Shown one piece after another: positions 63,409 to 64,000 of a DNA stretch of 64,000 bases. Within the stretch, counting starts at the first letter, position 1, and the number at the start of each line of letters is the position of its first letter. The notes under the pieces are model-generated. The model saw only the letters and a list, made by a program, of their open reading frames with translations, was not told where the DNA came from and made no database searches. Where the stretch lies: the NCBI GenBank assembly GCA_033795365.1, contig JARYGU010000001.1, positions 434,001-498,000 on the forward strand. The letters run 5' to 3'. The position numbers and the translations under genes are program-made. This stretch comes from JARYGU01 sp033795365 (GTDB taxonomy: Bacteria; Pseudomonadota; Alphaproteobacteria; Rhizobiales; Rhizobiaceae).

Positions 63409-63990
63409 CTAAGCCGCCAAGTGCTCAAAAAGCCGGGCGACGGCTTCCGCGCCGGGATCTATATGCCCTTCCAGCTGCCTTGCGTTTATGTAGGCTGCTC
63501 GACCGGCCTTCGCCCGATTGAGCGTCGCGGTGAAATTCGCCCCTTGCCGGGCTGCGGTAGCGGCTGCGGCGACGCTTTCGTCCAGGGCTTCGAGTGCGGG
63601 AGAAAGGGCGTCGACCATCGTGCGGTCGCCGACCTGTGCGCCGCCGATCTCCTGCATGCGGGCAAGCCCGGCCCGGAGCGCCTCGCGCATCGGCAAGCCG
63701 CTCGACGCTCCGTCGCCGGCAGCGGCGAAGAAGATGGCGAGCAGCACGCCGGAGGAGCCGCCCATGGTCTGGCTCAGTTCCTGGCCAATGGCGCGCAGCA
63801 GCTGCGTGTGATCCGACAGCGGCAGCCGATCGATCGCGTTGATCAGCGCACGGGCGGCGCCGGCGAGCGTCGAGCCCGTATCGCCGTCGCCGGATTTCGC
63901 GTCAAGCGCGTTGAGGTCCTGCTCGGCGGCAATGAGGACGTTGCAGCAATCGATCAGGAAGCGGCGCGTCGCAGCATGATCGGACGACAT
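63409..63990 (-). CDS. dhaL: Dihydroxyacetone kinase L subunit (DhaL)
   Basis: 193 residues, all-helical ADP-binding DAK2 domain. LNALDAKSGDGDTGSTLA near 30-47 carries the Mg-binding Asp residues and MGGSSGVLLAIFFAAAGD the nucleotide loop. It is full length with an ATG at 63990, ten bases from the window edge, so the DhaK partner should lie just beyond. Stand-alone DhaL works either with phosphotransferase DhaM or directly with ATP. Together with the importer and hydrolases it could phosphorylate a released ketose. Confidence 0.92.
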   Translation of the reverse strand: MSSDHAATRRFLIDCCNVLIAAEQDLNALDAKSGDGDTGSTLAGAARALINAIDRLPLSDHTQLLRAIGQELSQTMGGSSGVLLAIFFAAAGDGASSGLPMREALRAGLARMQEIGGAQVGDRTMVDALSPALEALDESVAAAATAARQGANFTATLNRAKAGRAAYINARQLEGHIDPGAEAVARLFEHLAA

Positions 63991-64000
63991 CGGGGTGATC

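Noticed and set aside
63174..63428. 84-codon minus-strand frame between DhaL and the binding protein
   Set aside because: Overlaps the DhaL 3' end, no motif, no good ribosome site and poor codon pattern.
1..64000. Search for tRNA/rRNA genes, CRISPR arrays, insertion sequences, phage genes or attachment sites
   Set aside because: I saw no transposase, integrase, repeat-spacer pattern or cloverleaf-like gene; short structured RNAs could be missed without a covariance search.

Overview
The window is GC-rich with strong third-position GC bias, so long shadow ORFs appear opposite most genes. It carries only catabolic, transport and small-molecule genes: ABC importers, short-chain dehydrogenases, SorC/AraC/LysR/TetR/LuxR-type regulators and demethylases. 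I see no rRNA, tRNA, core housekeeping operon, insertion sequence, CRISPR array or replication origin. This looks like an accessory replicon or catabolic region of a Rhizobiaceae-type alphaproteobacterium (Ensifer/Sinorhizobium/Rhizobium). That placement is inference from gene content, especially an N-methylproline demethylase (StcD-like) locus, not from a marker gene.

Region by region. (1) 333-10042: a sugar-catabolism module with divergent promoters. The minus arm is a ribose-type ABC importer (permease, binding protein, ATPase) plus a short-chain dehydrogenase. The plus arm is a split transketolase, an FGGY kinase, a SorC regulator and a second dehydrogenase. (2) 10122-11180: AraC regulator. 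(3) 11636-14797: a periplasmic molybdenum hydroxylase of the two-subunit type with its own cytochrome c. (4) 15198-19886: a probable betaine/N-methylproline module with StcD-like demethylase, TetR regulator, pyrroline-5-carboxylate reductase-like protein and a ProX-like binding protein without transporter partners. (5) 20069-28268: a second ribose-type ABC importer with a fused dihydroxyacetone kinase, an EryC-like TIM-barrel isomerase/epimerase, a SorC regulator and a SIS-domain isomerase, perhaps a tetrose/polyol pathway.

(6) 28748-35369: an unusual biosynthetic-looking locus. A PrmC-like methyltransferase and a GNAT-like protein converge on a tight operon encoding an asparagine-synthetase-type amidotransferase, a stand-alone acyl carrier protein, an AMP-forming ligase and an NAD-synthetase-like protein. 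No polyketide synthase or NRPS is present. I regard this as the best candidate for an undescribed system. (7) 35495-45293: oxidative N-demethylation and amino-acid-like catabolism: a PNPOx-FNR-2Fe2S fusion, a DMGDH-GcvT fusion, an M20 hydrolase, a class III CoA-transferase, a LysR regulator and a DadA-like oxidase. (8) 45390-50869: a dipeptide-type ABC importer whose promoter region is a near copy of the CoA-transferase promoter, linking (7) and (8). (9) 51373-56077: a LuxR-HTH/periplasmic-binding-fold fusion regulator, an AraC regulator and two dehydrogenases. (10) 56139-63990: a third ribose-type ABC importer with a penicillin-acylase-type amidase, a polysaccharide-deacetylase-fold hydrolase and a DhaL subunit whose partners lie beyond the right edge.

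The recurring theme is import plus first catabolic steps of plant- or soil-derived sugars, polyols, betaines and N-substituted amino compounds, each module with its own regulator. Substrates are not proven by sequence alone. The first 332 bases, 11181-11635, 14798-15197, 28290-28747, 50870-51372 and 63120-63408 hold no gene I can support.
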